A stretch of 64,000 nucleotides of DNA from Leishmania infantum JPCM5 (Eukaryota > Euglenozoa > Kinetoplastea > Trypanosomatida > Trypanosomatidae), in NCBI RefSeq assembly GCF_000002875.2, contig NC_009415.2, positions 1,312,001 through 1,376,000 on the forward strand, written 5' to 3'. The notes beneath the pieces were generated by a model. The model ran no database searches. It had not been told where the DNA came from and saw only the letters and a list, made by a program, of their open reading frames with translations. Every line of letters starts with the position of its first letter. The first letter of the stretch is position 1. Below, in pieces: positions 24,220 through 33,533 of the stretch. Made by a program: the position numbers and the translations under genes.

Positions 24220-25015
24220 CTTTGCTGTTGGGTCGAGGGGGTGGGAGGAGGGATCGTGTGCTGAGAAGGGCGCTGGGGCGTGGGAGCGGCGAGAGAGGCT
24301 TTCTTCCGAACACAGACACCTGCAGGTGTCCGGCGGGAGGGCGCGAGCTGCGGTTGTGGTGAGAACGATCCCACGCGGAGAGAGAGGGGGGAGCGATAGG
24401 AAATTACGGAAGTGGCATGGGACGAGTGCGCTGCAGACAAATTGTGCGTGTGTGGGTGGAGGGGGGAGGAGGAGGAACGGAGATAAGAGGCAGGAGCGGA
24501 TGCGAGGGATCTGTCGAACGTGATCTGACAAGCGGATGCCACCTCTGACGGATAAGGCGCGCACAATGTGCACGCCAACGCACACGCGCACGTCACAGCA
24601 GCGGCTCAAGGTCGTACTCCCTGCCGCCAAGCGAGTATGCGCTCCCTGGCCACTCCTCTAAAGCGGCGAACACTGACACACCCAGCTGGCGCACGCATAT
24701 AAGGGAACTGTCAATCAGGTAGAGCGCGGCGGCTTGCCGTGGCCGTTGTGTGTCGCTGATTTGATAGACGCGACGCTCTTCTTGCGTGCTTGTCTGTTGC
24801 TCTGCGTTTATAGTGGAGGGGGGGGGGGATAGAGAGAGACAGAGGGGGGGGCCTGGTGCGACCCGCGCACATATGCACGCGCCCACGTGGAGAGACGCAA
24901 AGGCAGAAGGCATAGACAACAACGCCCCGACCACCGAGGGAAAGGGCTTCGGCAAGGACGCCTCACGCGTGCCTAGGGCTGTACTTTGCGCCACCCTCCA
25001 CCACAGACTGAGTCA
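24220..25015. other. Intergenic stretch
   Basis: No gene was seen. It contains the splice tract of the KH/Smr gene and two long G runs (about 24818-24828 and 24845-24851) that are C tracts on the transcribed strand. Confidence 0.5.
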
Positions 25016-25828
25016 CTAGTAGTACCCGTAGAACTGCCTGTTCTTGCCACCATCGTATGCCTCCCCTTCCTCGCCTGGGTCGGGGGTGCTGGCATACGTG
25101 GGACTCTCAGCGTCCCACGCTGACGTCGGGTCGCCAGCGTGTGGCAGTCCGTCGTCCCCTCGGTAAGGGTTGCTCTCGCCGTACTCCACAAGCAGCACAA
25201 GCACCTTTTTTCTGCGGTTGTACACAAAGTAGTGGCGGGCGTAGACGGTGGTGTCGGCGAGCGGGTCGCAGGAGGGACATCGAAACTCGTAGTACTCGCA
25301 GCCACTCTCCGCGTTCTCCACTACTTCCTCGATCGTGGGCCAGAAGCGCTGAACTGCCGGGCGGCACTGCTCCGGCAACGACTGTAGCGTGCTCGACACC
25401 TCCGTGCGGAACTGCGGCTCTGTGTAACGCACAAAATCGTTCTCCCGCAGAACCGAAAAGTCGTAGCCGTCGCTCTCGTATACCGTGTTGAGAGCTGCCA
25501 CAAAGTACACCAGTCGGTCATCGATCTCGTTGGGGCTCACGAGGCTGTAACTCGCGGTCACGTTCTCGGCGCTTCCGCCCAGTACAAGCGGCGGCAGCGC
25601 CTCCTGAGTAAAGCCGGCGTACGCGCCGATAGTGGGCAAGGGACTAATAGGTGGCGTGAGTTGAACGTTGTTTTGATAGCAAGCTATGCTGTTTGCTATC
25701 TGCCGCTCCTCTTTCGTGTGCCGACACGTGTAGGCCTCTAGACGCATGGTGATGCAGCACCCCTGCGCCTCCACCCCTTGCAAGAGGGAGTTTAGCGCGC
25801 TGAAGCTGTCCAGCGGGATGAACTTCAT
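25016..25828 (-). CDS. MAF1: MAF1, repressor of RNA polymerase III
   Basis: A 270-residue Maf1 homologue. In other eukaryotes Maf1 binds Pol III and blocks initiation at tRNA and 5S genes under stress; studies in trypanosomes support a similar role. The N-terminal block MKFIPLDSFSALNSLLQGVE with MRLEAYTCRH matches the A domain (KFLE..SALN..L, then IESYSCK). The B/C core includes EIDDRLVYFVAALNTVY followed by YDFSVLRENDF, and further on YARHYFVYNRRKKVLVLLVE matches the C-terminal F-x-Y-F-x-Y-N-[KR]-x2-K-R motif. The linker between A and B/C is short, and the C-terminus is an acidic, Gly/Tyr-rich tail. The start at 25828 is fixed by homology and by a splice AG about 25 bases upstream; the longer frame to 25993 is upstream sequence. 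Confidence 0.95.
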   Translation of the reverse strand: MKFIPLDSFSALNSLLQGVEAQGCCITMRLEAYTCRHTKEERQIANSIACYQNNVQLTPPISPLPTIGAYAGFTQEALPPLVLGGSAENVTASYSLVSPNEIDDRLVYFVAALNTVYESDGYDFSVLRENDFVRYTEPQFRTEVSSTLQSLPEQCRPAVQRFWPTIEEVVENAESGCEYYEFRCPSCDPLADTTVYARHYFVYNRRKKVLVLLVEYGESNPYRGDDGLPHAGDPTSAWDAESPTYASTPDPGEEGEAYDGGKNRQFYGYY

Positions 25829-25853
25829 TGTTTGCCCGTCGCCAGAGGCGTGG

Positions 25854-25855
25854 CT
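25854..25855 (-). promoter_or_regulatory. Predicted spliced-leader acceptor of MAF1
   Basis: Minus-strand pyrimidine-rich sequence (CCGTCTCTGTCTTTCG and CCTCTCGTTTCG) is followed by the first AG (CATTGCAG) at 25855-25854, about 25 bases before the MAF1 ATG. Confidence 0.4.
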
Positions 25856-27740
25856 GCAATGCGGGCCGGCGGCGAAACGAGAGGTGTTTCGAGCGAAAGA
25901 CAGAGACGGACGGAGCAGGCACAAGTACAGCCCCCCCCCCCCAAGCAATGGCGAGAGCGAAAGAGACGCTGAAAGGAAGGCACACACACACAAGCGATAT
26001 GTGCACTCGACAAGGAAAAGCAGCAGTTAGCAGAGGCGCATCAACTGTACAGCAAACAACACAGCTGCGAGGAGAGGAGAGGCTTGACCGAGCGAGGAGG
26101 CCCTGTTCAATGGAGGGGAGAGAGAGGCCGAGTCCTCAAGCGGCCAGCGAACTCAGGGCAAAGAAGTAAAGACGTTTCAGCTCTGTCTGGTAACGATTCG
26201 ACAAGATAGAAGAGGAAGAAGCACGAAGAGAGAGGGGGTATGAGAAATGGCCGGCCAGTGGTCCCTCGTTGAGGGCCCGTTGGTGGTAGCTGAGCTCACG
26301 TCTACGCACGTGCGGTAACACTCTCTGTCCACACGGGGGAGCAGGCAAAAGGCGAGAAGTGGGGGAAGGGGAGGGGGAGATGGCACGGGCGGCGAGGAAA
26401 GACGGCCGTATCTGAAGGAGTCAGAGCAGGTACTGGCGTTGATGAATGCACACATCCCACAAGGTGTAAGGCCGAGAGAGAGTGAGAGCGGCGGCACAAG
26501 AGAGAGGCAGCACGGCGATGTGCGAGAATCGGCTATTAGTGTACGCAAATGCAATGCGAGCAGCATGGGAGGGGGAGGGGCCCTGAAGGTTATGGTCTGC
26601 AGAGCACGACACTGCTGAGGCGATCGTAGCTTGCGAAGCTAACCGCGAATGCGTGGCAGCCGCCTTCGTTTTGATTTAGGGTGAAAGATGCCTTGGACAG
26701 AGAGGCCGGGTGCACGACATGTACACAGGCTCTGTGCTTCTGCTTCTGTGTCATACGTTGGGTCGCACAGCCGTACGTTGTCCCCTCCGTCCCTCCACCC
26801 CCATGTCTGCCTGTTTCTTGTGTGCCTTCAACGTCACATGAGGTGCATGTGTCTAAGGAGTCGGTGAGAAAAGCGACAGGGATCGAGAGAGAAACAAAGG
26901 AACAACGCCGGCGGCCACATGGACACAGACGTAAATGGGTGCCGTCCACACACCTCCCTTTCCCTTCGCCTTCCTTCTCTTTCCACCTCTCTTCTCCGTT
27001 GGCCCTCTTCCCCTCCCCTCAGCACCTCCCTGCTCGGTCCTACCCGTCTCCTCGACTCTTAATCATAACCCGAAAAGGATAAAGCAGGAGGGTTATCGAA
27101 GAGGTCGGACCCCCAGGGGGGTGCGGGGCCACGGAGTGGGGATGCTGCTCGCCTAGCACGAAAGCACGCACGAAGGGAAGAGGAACAAAAGAGTCCGGGA
27201 TGGATGCCAGGTAGGTACGCCTCGTCCACAACTGTGGGTCTCTTCGTGCGCACGCGCGCACGCCAAATTCAAGCACCTTCTATGAGCATCAACGACAAAT
27301 CAAGTCGATGGCACGCCGTCCACCGAGTCGGGGAGGGGCGGTGCTGATCATCGAGAAGCGACACAGATACCTGCGCACGCATACGCAGGCAGTCATTGAG
27401 GAGAGAGGCGACAGAAGCATAAGGGAAAGGTGCACCACGTCTTCACCTCTACAAAGAGGGCCGGTGGTGGGTTGGTGGGAGGGTTTCATCGACATCCGTA
27501 ACACCACAATGGCACCAACTGACACTCATCAACACAGACGTCCCCGGCACGCTCCCCCATCTCCTCACACACGCATCCTCAGTGAGGAAAGAGAGAGACG
27601 CGCACGCCAACAACAACAGCGGACACACCTACTTGGGATTAGTGGTGACACTTCTATTCGCACGGCCCATCCCGGGGCGGAAACATGGACGACGACCCCC
27701 CAACCACCACCCCTCTTCCTCCTTTGCGGTGGCGGTTCGT
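25856..27740. other. Intergenic stretch (1.9 kb)
   Basis: No credible gene was seen. It should hold the 3' UTR of the HMG-like gene. G- and A-rich tracts near 26190-26400 are pyrimidine tracts on the transcribed strand. Confidence 0.5.
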
Positions 27741-29615
27741 CTACCTTTTCTTCTTCGTGCCGCCAGCAGCCGGCTTCCTCGATGGCGACGCCCTCTTCGC
27801 CTTTGCCGCCTTCTTTGCTGCACCACCAGAGCTGGACGGCGAGGTGAGCATCCGCTTGATCTTCTTGACGGCGAGGTGGTCGAGGTTGGGCAGTGGGATG
27901 GAGCGCGACACACCAGCGCCGCGGCCTGCCTGTCTCACCGTCTTTTTACGATCGCTTTTGGAATGAACACCGGCACCGGCTCCGCTGCGGCCCCCACCGC
28001 TTCGCATCGGCCTGGCGTCGGGCTGCCTCGTCGCCGATGTCTGAGAACCCTGCCGTCGCTTGGGCACCCTCGCAGAGGAATGCACTCCCGCCGCGGCAGC
28101 AGCGGATTTGGCATGCGCCCTCTTCGCTGCACTCTGGATGCGCTGCGATGCTTTGCGTCCTCTCTTGCGCCCCACCGAGCCGTGCCTAGCCCCACGCGCC
28201 GCCGCCTTGGCGGTGTCCTCGGCAGTGTCGCCCTCGTCCACCCACTCAGCGGTGGTGTCCCCCTCCTCCGCTTCTGCTTCAGCTCTGGCAGACGTCTCTT
28301 GCGCCGCGACGACTTGTTGAGGCTGTGCATGCTGGTGCGACTTACGACTTCGCGTGGTGCCGGCGTCGCCGCCAGCTGGCAAGGCCCTAGGTGTGTTGGC
28401 ATGACGGTAGTTCGACACACCGCCGCGCGCTGCGTGAAAGCGGTTTTGTGCGTGCGTGGTGGGCAGCTCCGGCACCTGCCCCTCCCGCGCCATCTCCATT
28501 GTGCACTCCTTGATAGTGTCGAGGAATGCCTCGAATCGGGAGCAGCCGCGAGTGAGCAGGTACTTGAGCTCTTCTCGCACGGCAGCGTTGTAGTGTGCCG
28601 CCTCCTCGTAGAACCGCTTGCGGCCCGCCGGCATGGACTTGTAGTTTTTGTGCAGCGCCAGTACGTACATCTTGTCCTGGCCCTCCGGTATCGGGTGAGT
28701 GTGGTTCTGTTGCTGGCGCGCTATCTGCTGCTCCTTGATGTACACATCCACCCCGGTAGCGGGCAGCGCGGGCTGCACCTCTGTCGGCAACAACGTCCAC
28801 GGGTTCTCCATCACTTCAAACAGCTCCTTGATACGCTGCGTCTGGCGCGTCTGGACAGACTGGCGCCGTGTCGTTACGGAGGCGTGGCGGCGCTGCAGCG
28901 CGGCGATCTCGGCGTCGATGTGATGCAAGAGAAAGCGGTAGGCGTCGGAGGACTTGGCTTTCGTGGCCGCACTCCCGGCAGACTCGCCGGTTTCCGCAAT
29001 GGTACCGCTGCCACCGACATTGACATCCGAAGGGTTCACAGGAGCAGCGGTGCGTCCAGGCTTGTCGCGGTGCGGCGCGCCCTTGGCGTGATCCGTGACT
29101 TGAGCCTCTCGAGGGGAGCTAGACAGCGGTGCATGGGTAACGGGTGCGTGCGCGTGGCGGGAGACAGAAGAAGCCTCGGCAGGTGGGCTGTGGTGCCGCC
29201 GTGCTACCGTGATGACGCGTCGCGCAGGACTGGCTGATCTCTCATCTTGACTTGGTCTATCGCGGTGGTCTACCGTGCCGCTGCCTGCACCTGCGGAGTC
29301 AGCGCCGGATGACCAGCTGTAGCTGTTGGCAGCGCGTGCTCGCGGCTCCGGCGGGTGAGCATTGCGTCGCGGCGCGGCGGAGGCAGGGAGGCCACAGGGC
29401 TCGTTCGGAATGCCGTCCATCATATCCAGCGACTCCGCCGCGTCGATGTCGTCGACGTCACCGGTGTGGTACAATGACGATGAAACAGAGCCTGCAGCCA
29501 CGTGGGAGGCGCTGTGGCTGACCGATGGTCCTCGCAGCGTGCTTCGCGCGAGTCTCTCCACGATGGGTCGCACGCCTTTGCGCTCCAGCCACTTGGCAAG
29601 GGTGGGCCGCAGCAT
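27741..29615 (-). CDS. HMG-box-like protein with Lys/Ala-rich tail
   Basis: A 624-residue protein. The start MLRPTLAKWLERKGVRPIVE is basic and amphipathic and could be a mitochondrial presequence. Residues about 40-215 are low-complexity Ser/Ala/Pro/His. A helical region follows (about 225-275), then a segment about 275-355 with an HMG-box-like pattern: PWTLLPTEVQPALP, GVDVYIKEQQ, and YKSMPAGRKRFYEEAAHYNA, in which the order of hydrophobic, Lys and Tyr positions recalls helices 2 and 3 of HMG boxes. The C-terminal 150 residues are Lys/Arg/Ala/Ser-rich and resemble histone H1 or kinetoplast-associated protein tails, ending GGTKKKR. A DNA-packaging role in kinetoplast or nucleus is inferred; the HMG match is weak and needs a profile search. 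Confidence 0.75.
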   Translation of the reverse strand: MLRPTLAKWLERKGVRPIVERLARSTLRGPSVSHSASHVAAGSVSSSLYHTGDVDDIDAAESLDMMDGIPNEPCGLPASAAPRRNAHPPEPRARAANSYSWSSGADSAGAGSGTVDHRDRPSQDERSASPARRVITVARRHHSPPAEASSVSRHAHAPVTHAPLSSSPREAQVTDHAKGAPHRDKPGRTAAPVNPSDVNVGGSGTIAETGESAGSAATKAKSSDAYRFLLHHIDAEIAALQRRHASVTTRRQSVQTRQTQRIKELFEVMENPWTLLPTEVQPALPATGVDVYIKEQQIARQQQNHTHPIPEGQDKMYVLALHKNYKSMPAGRKRFYEEAAHYNAAVREELKYLLTRGCSRFEAFLDTIKECTMEMAREGQVPELPTTHAQNRFHAARGGVSNYRHANTPRALPAGGDAGTTRSRKSHQHAQPQQVVAAQETSARAEAEAEEGDTTAEWVDEGDTAEDTAKAAARGARHGSVGRKRGRKASQRIQSAAKRAHAKSAAAAAGVHSSARVPKRRQGSQTSATRQPDARPMRSGGGRSGAGAGVHSKSDRKKTVRQAGRGAGVSRSIPLPNLDHLAVKKIKRMLTSPSSSGGAAKKAAKAKRASPSRKPAAGGTKKKR

Positions 29616-30653
29616 TATGCCAACGTGAGGAGAGCAGGGAGGGAAGGAGGCTGTGCGCCCGGTGGCGTTGAACCGCTTCCTTGATACAGGCCCGTTCGAC
29701 TACCAAGGCGCGCAGCAGAGGCAACTCGTCAGCGTCACTCTATCGTATAATGCGGTGAGAAGCCGCTGTGCGCACCGCAGCTGGAAGGCTGACGGTGCGC
29801 CTCGTGGACACAGTGGTTGCCCGCAGTACACCTAGTGAGACTTGGGGAGAGGAAGGAGAGCGTGCAGCTGAAGCACGAGCAGGTGTGCGTTGCCAATGGA
29901 AACCAAATCTGCCCCTCTCTTCTATGAATGTATGCGTCCCCTTGGAATTCTATCGCGAGCGAGCGCGCACCGCTTACGATTGCTGGACGAAGTGACCACC
30001 CAACAGAGGAGGGAGAGGACGAGGTAGTGGTAGCGGTTGCCCTCCGCTCCTGCGTGTGTGCATTGACGTGGCGCAGTGATGTTACGTGTGTGCTTGTGTG
30101 CGTGGCAGTGCGACGCTTCTCTTGTGGATGCCCCCCTCTGGCGGCAAGGACCGCTTTCGCCTGTGCCAGGTCTACACCTGCGTCCTCCAGCGTGAGAGGT
30201 ACAATGCCGATCCGTGTCTGCAGAGAATTGAAAGAGTTCGAGAGTTTTGTGGCAAGAAACTGAGCTCGCTGGGAGAGACAGAGGGGGGGGGGGCGGGCAA
30301 ACGGCCGATGCCGAAATTTGCGAAAGGCGAGCGCTCCTCCCCTACTCCCATTTGTATTGAAAGCCATGCCTGTGCCGCAGCGCGCGCGATTCCTTCACGT
30401 GGTGAGCCGGCCGTGCGCGGGAGCAGGTATGCCTGTGCGTATATGTCTTTAATCAAGGACCGTAGTTGCCACCTCCACTGCGCACGGATACATAAGAAAA
30501 CAGCAACCAAGCAATGACACGAGCCGTTCCATCGACAAGCACTCATCGTCGGAGTGGGGAGAACAACCAAGATGGCAGCCGGCGCATGCGTACAGACCCT
30601 ACGCACGTACAGGAGAGCGATATACGTGTGCCGCTTCCGTTATGAAGCCTTCA
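29616..30653. other. Intergenic stretch
   Basis: An open frame of 210 codons at 29735-30367 exists on the minus strand, but its composition (His/Thr/Ser/Arg-rich, turning into UTR-like sequence) does not support a gene. The left end carries the splice region of the HMG-like gene. Confidence 0.45.
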
Positions 30654-31472
30654 CTACGAGGAGAGCGCGCTATACCCGTCGTTGATACCAGACGCCCTCT
30701 TGGACTCCGCCGTTCCAGGCACGAGCACGCGCGTCACGTCCACTTCGTCGCGCACCAGCTGCGTCTGCCGCTGCACGCGGTTCAGCTGCTTCTCCATCCT
30801 CATGAGCCGGTGTGCCAGGTACATAGCCGTGGTCACCATGCAGCCGGCCACCACCCACGCCCCGACACCAAAGAAGGCGACGGCGGACATGAGAAAGATG
30901 GCGTCTAGGCGGAGCCACATCATCGCGATCCACTCCGTCTTGGTAACATCGAACACCTGCGTCAGCTCGTAGGAGCGCATCGCGTAGAAGCCGGTAGCGG
31001 CCATGCCCGGGACAGCGGCGAGGTAGGCGATGGATGAATGCACCCCGAAGCGCGTCCACCCAAAGAGGGAGGGCATGAGAGCCACGAGGACAGTCAGCAG
31101 CGGCGCGGCAATGCTGCACACCACCACAATTGTGTGCATCACCGTCTTGCCTGTCTGGTCGCCAAAGTCGTGGTTTGCGGCCGGCTCCTCGCTCACACCA
31201 TTCTCGCCGACTGCTGCGTACTCGTTCGGGCTGGCGGGCGCTGCCACCCCGGTAAAGCGCTGTCGCTCGTGGCGGTAGAAGTCGACGGCAGTGGCGGTGA
31301 GGGAGTCGAGCACGGCAATCGTGTCGAGGTCTGGCGACGTGGCCGGGGCGCAGTCGTCCAATTCCGGGTGCGCATTCTTCTGCTCGTTCAGCTTCTTGGC
31401 GTAGAAGAAGTCCGCCACGAAGAAGACGATGAGCCCCAGGAAGCACAGCACGCCAGGGAGGCTTTCTGACAT
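30654..31472 (-). CDS. Multi-pass membrane protein of unknown function
   Basis: A 272-residue protein with a hydrophobic segment right at the N-terminus (about 5-24, GVLCFLGLIVFFVADFFYA), which can serve as signal anchor. A hydrophilic loop follows (25-108), then three or four further hydrophobic segments at about 113-133, 142-162, 190-203 and 204-221, and a charged C-terminal tail of about 50 residues with a possible short coiled coil (MEKQLNRVQRQTQLVRDE). No transporter or enzyme signature is recognised; it is annotated here as kinetoplastid-type unknown. The frame is open upstream to 31811, but the Met at 31472 starts the first membrane segment and follows UTR-like sequence. Membrane location is directly supported; topology and organelle are not. 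Confidence 0.8.
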   Translation of the reverse strand: MSESLPGVLCFLGLIVFFVADFFYAKKLNEQKNAHPELDDCAPATSPDLDTIAVLDSLTATAVDFYRHERQRFTGVAAPASPNEYAAVGENGVSEEPAANHDFGDQTGKTVMHTIVVVCSIAAPLLTVLVALMPSLFGWTRFGVHSSIAYLAAVPGMAATGFYAMRSYELTQVFDVTKTEWIAMMWLRLDAIFLMSAVAFFGVGAWVVAGCMVTTAMYLAHRLMRMEKQLNRVQRQTQLVRDEVDVTRVLVPGTAESKRASGINDGYSALSS

Positions 31473-32121
31473 GACGGCTGCGAGGTGCGACGGGCGCGTG
31501 TGCCGGCCTGTAATGAGCGGTGTTCTGCTGGATGATGGAGGCGGCGACGCGTTAGTGCATGTGCACCCTCCTGCTTCGCGTTGGTGAGGAAAATGACGAG
31601 ACGAGACGCTAAAAGGGTCCGGTAACATCTGCGGCGGGTGTGCGCACGGTGCGTGGAGACGGTTGGCGTCGGGGCATGGGGGAGTGGGGAAGGCAGCACA
31701 ACGTAGAGGAAAGATTTCAAAGCCGGTTGCTTGAGAGGGAGAGCGTCGACGTGCATAGCCGACACTGAGGAAGAAGATAGGGAGCGTGCATGCGCCACAG
31801 AAGTCCGCCACAGCTCACCGCCACGTGCCAACGGCGCTTCATTCACTCGAGCGCACGGGCGCCCCTTCACCATGCACGCGTACCTCTCTTTCGATTCACC
31901 AGAGTGTGAGCGGCGCCCCCTCTCATCAAGTCACCAAACAACCTCCCTCCAGCAGCAGCATCGAACACCGCCACAACGCACGGAGGTAGAGTTCAACAGG
32001 GCCTACTCCCGTCTTCCTATGCGCGCATGAGCACCCTATGAGAAAAGGGGAGAAGGCGCGTCGGCCTCACGTGGCGCGCGCGTTTTTTTTTGGCATGAAA
32101 TGAGCTACTCCGGCTCGGCCC
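31473..32121. other. Intergenic stretch
   Basis: No gene was seen. A T run at about 32082-32090 lies just downstream of the next gene's stop. Confidence 0.5.
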
Positions 32122-32757
32122 TCACATCAGCTCCACCTCGGCCCCCAGCTTCACCATAGCGTCCTTGAGCTTCTCCGCGTCGTCCTTCTGCACCTGGCGG
32201 GCGATCACACCTGGGCACTTATCGATCGCCGTCTTCGCTTCCTGGATGGAGAGCCCACAGGCACACCGCAGCTCCTTGATCAGCTTGATCTTGTTCTCAG
32301 CCGGAAAAATCTTGAGGGTGACGTCGAAAGCCGTCTTTTCAGGTGCCTTCTTGGCCAACGGAGCCGCACTCTCCGCAGCCGCAGCGTCGCCGCCAGGAGC
32401 CACCGGAACAGCCGGGGCCGATGTGGCGACAGCAGCACCACTAGCGCCGCCCGAAGCTCGTAGTAAATGCTCCTCGTAGTCCACCGCAGCGGGTTCGGCC
32501 CCACCACCGCCCCCGGCGCGCAACATCTCTGCCATCGCCTTCTTGTGAAAGGCGGTCATGGTGGCCATATCCATGCTCACATAGGCCTCTGCCAGCGCCT
32601 CCAACACGTCTTCGCTGCACGGCACGCCCAGGGGCGTCATGCCACGCGGAATGCGGTTACTCGCCACGCCGTTGATGATGGCTCGGTGCGACGTAAAAAG
32701 GGCAGCGGTGGCCACACGCAGCCGTGCGACTTCCCATGCAAGGACTCTCTGCCGCAT
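32122..32757 (-). CDS. Mitochondrial ribosomal protein L7/L12 (bL12m)
   Basis: A 211-residue bL12-family protein. The C-terminal domain (about 140-211) is clear: EKTAFDVTLKIFPAENKIKL, IKELRCACGLSIQEAKTAID and DDAEKLKDAMVKLGAEVELM, close to the bacterial factor-binding domain of the ribosomal stalk. The N-terminal MRQRVLAWEVARLRVATAAL is rich in Arg/Ala/Leu without acidic residues apart from one Glu, as expected for a mitochondrial presequence. An Ala/Gly/Pro-rich hinge links the N-terminal dimerisation part to the C-domain. An upstream in-frame Met at 32841 would add 28 His/Arg-rich residues and is less likely. It should act in the mitochondrial ribosome stalk, recruiting translation GTPases. 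Confidence 0.92.
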   Translation of the reverse strand: MRQRVLAWEVARLRVATAALFTSHRAIINGVASNRIPRGMTPLGVPCSEDVLEALAEAYVSMDMATMTAFHKKAMAEMLRAGGGGGAEPAAVDYEEHLLRASGGASGAAVATSAPAVPVAPGGDAAAAESAAPLAKKAPEKTAFDVTLKIFPAENKIKLIKELRCACGLSIQEAKTAIDKCPGVIARQVQKDDAEKLKDAMVKLGAEVELM

Positions 32758-33533
32758 GCCTATGCGAAAACGCCTGTGATGTGTGTGGTGCTCTGTGTGC
32801 CGATGGTGTATCAGCCTGTAGCGCATGAAGAGAGGAGACAAGGGGGCAAGAAAGCGCGGAGTGGGGTGGGAAAAAATGAGCGGATACGCCTCTAGTAGGT
32901 GTCACCCGTCACGTGCGCGGTACATGTGCCGCCTCTGCAACACGGGGGCAGAGGGGTTCGACGCGAGTACCGCTGCGGCAGTCAACGCTCTTCTACAGAG
33001 TGCGCGACAGAGCTGCAGTGAGGACAGCACAGGAGATGCCTTACACATGCAGCCGTGCGCCTGCATACGCCAACGGCAACCCTCAGACACACCGACGCCG
33101 GCACAGGCGGGGGATGGCGGGTGGACCACTTCGGCATTTCGGTATTATGCAGCACGACAAAATGCACACCGGCGTCAGCTGGGAAGAGGGGGAAGGACTG
33201 CCGGCGGTCGACGCTGGCCCGGCAGATGATGGTGCTTGGCGTGAGGAAAAAATGAATGGAGGTGAAGAGGGGAGGGCCAGGAGGGGCAGGAGGGGCAGGA
33301 GGGGCGAGGGGGCTGGATTGGCGCAGACGCGTGTACGTATGTCCACGGTGAAAGAGGCGCAACGACGACAACACAGACATATCCAGGCCACTTGTGTGTC
33401 TTTCTATGATGTTGTTGCTGTCTTCTTCTATGACAAAGGCATGGGCGCATCGGCACACAGACACACGTGTATATGTCCACAAGAGGTAATGACAGACTTA
33501 CCAGAGCGGGAGCTACACACATACGGCGAGCGT
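32758..33533. other. Intergenic stretch with GGGGCAGGA minisatellite
   Basis: No gene was seen. About four units of AGGGGCAGG lie at 33268-33312; the right end is the 3' UTR of the Tousled-like kinase. Confidence 0.5.
33268..33312. repeat. AGGGGCAGG minisatellite
   Basis: About four imperfect 9-base units, in the 3' region of the Tousled-like kinase gene. Confidence 0.8.

Noticed and set aside
27582..29237. Plus-strand open frame of 551 codons
   Set aside because: Antisense shadow of the GC-rich HMG-like gene; Arg/Leu/His composition typical of shadows.
29735..30367. Minus-strand open frame of 210 codons
   Set aside because: His/Thr/Ser/Arg-rich and lies in the spacer upstream of the HMG-like gene; no recognisable fold.
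32941..32965. GGTTCGA sequence recalling a tRNA T-loop
   Set aside because: No matching acceptor, D or anticodon stems nearby.
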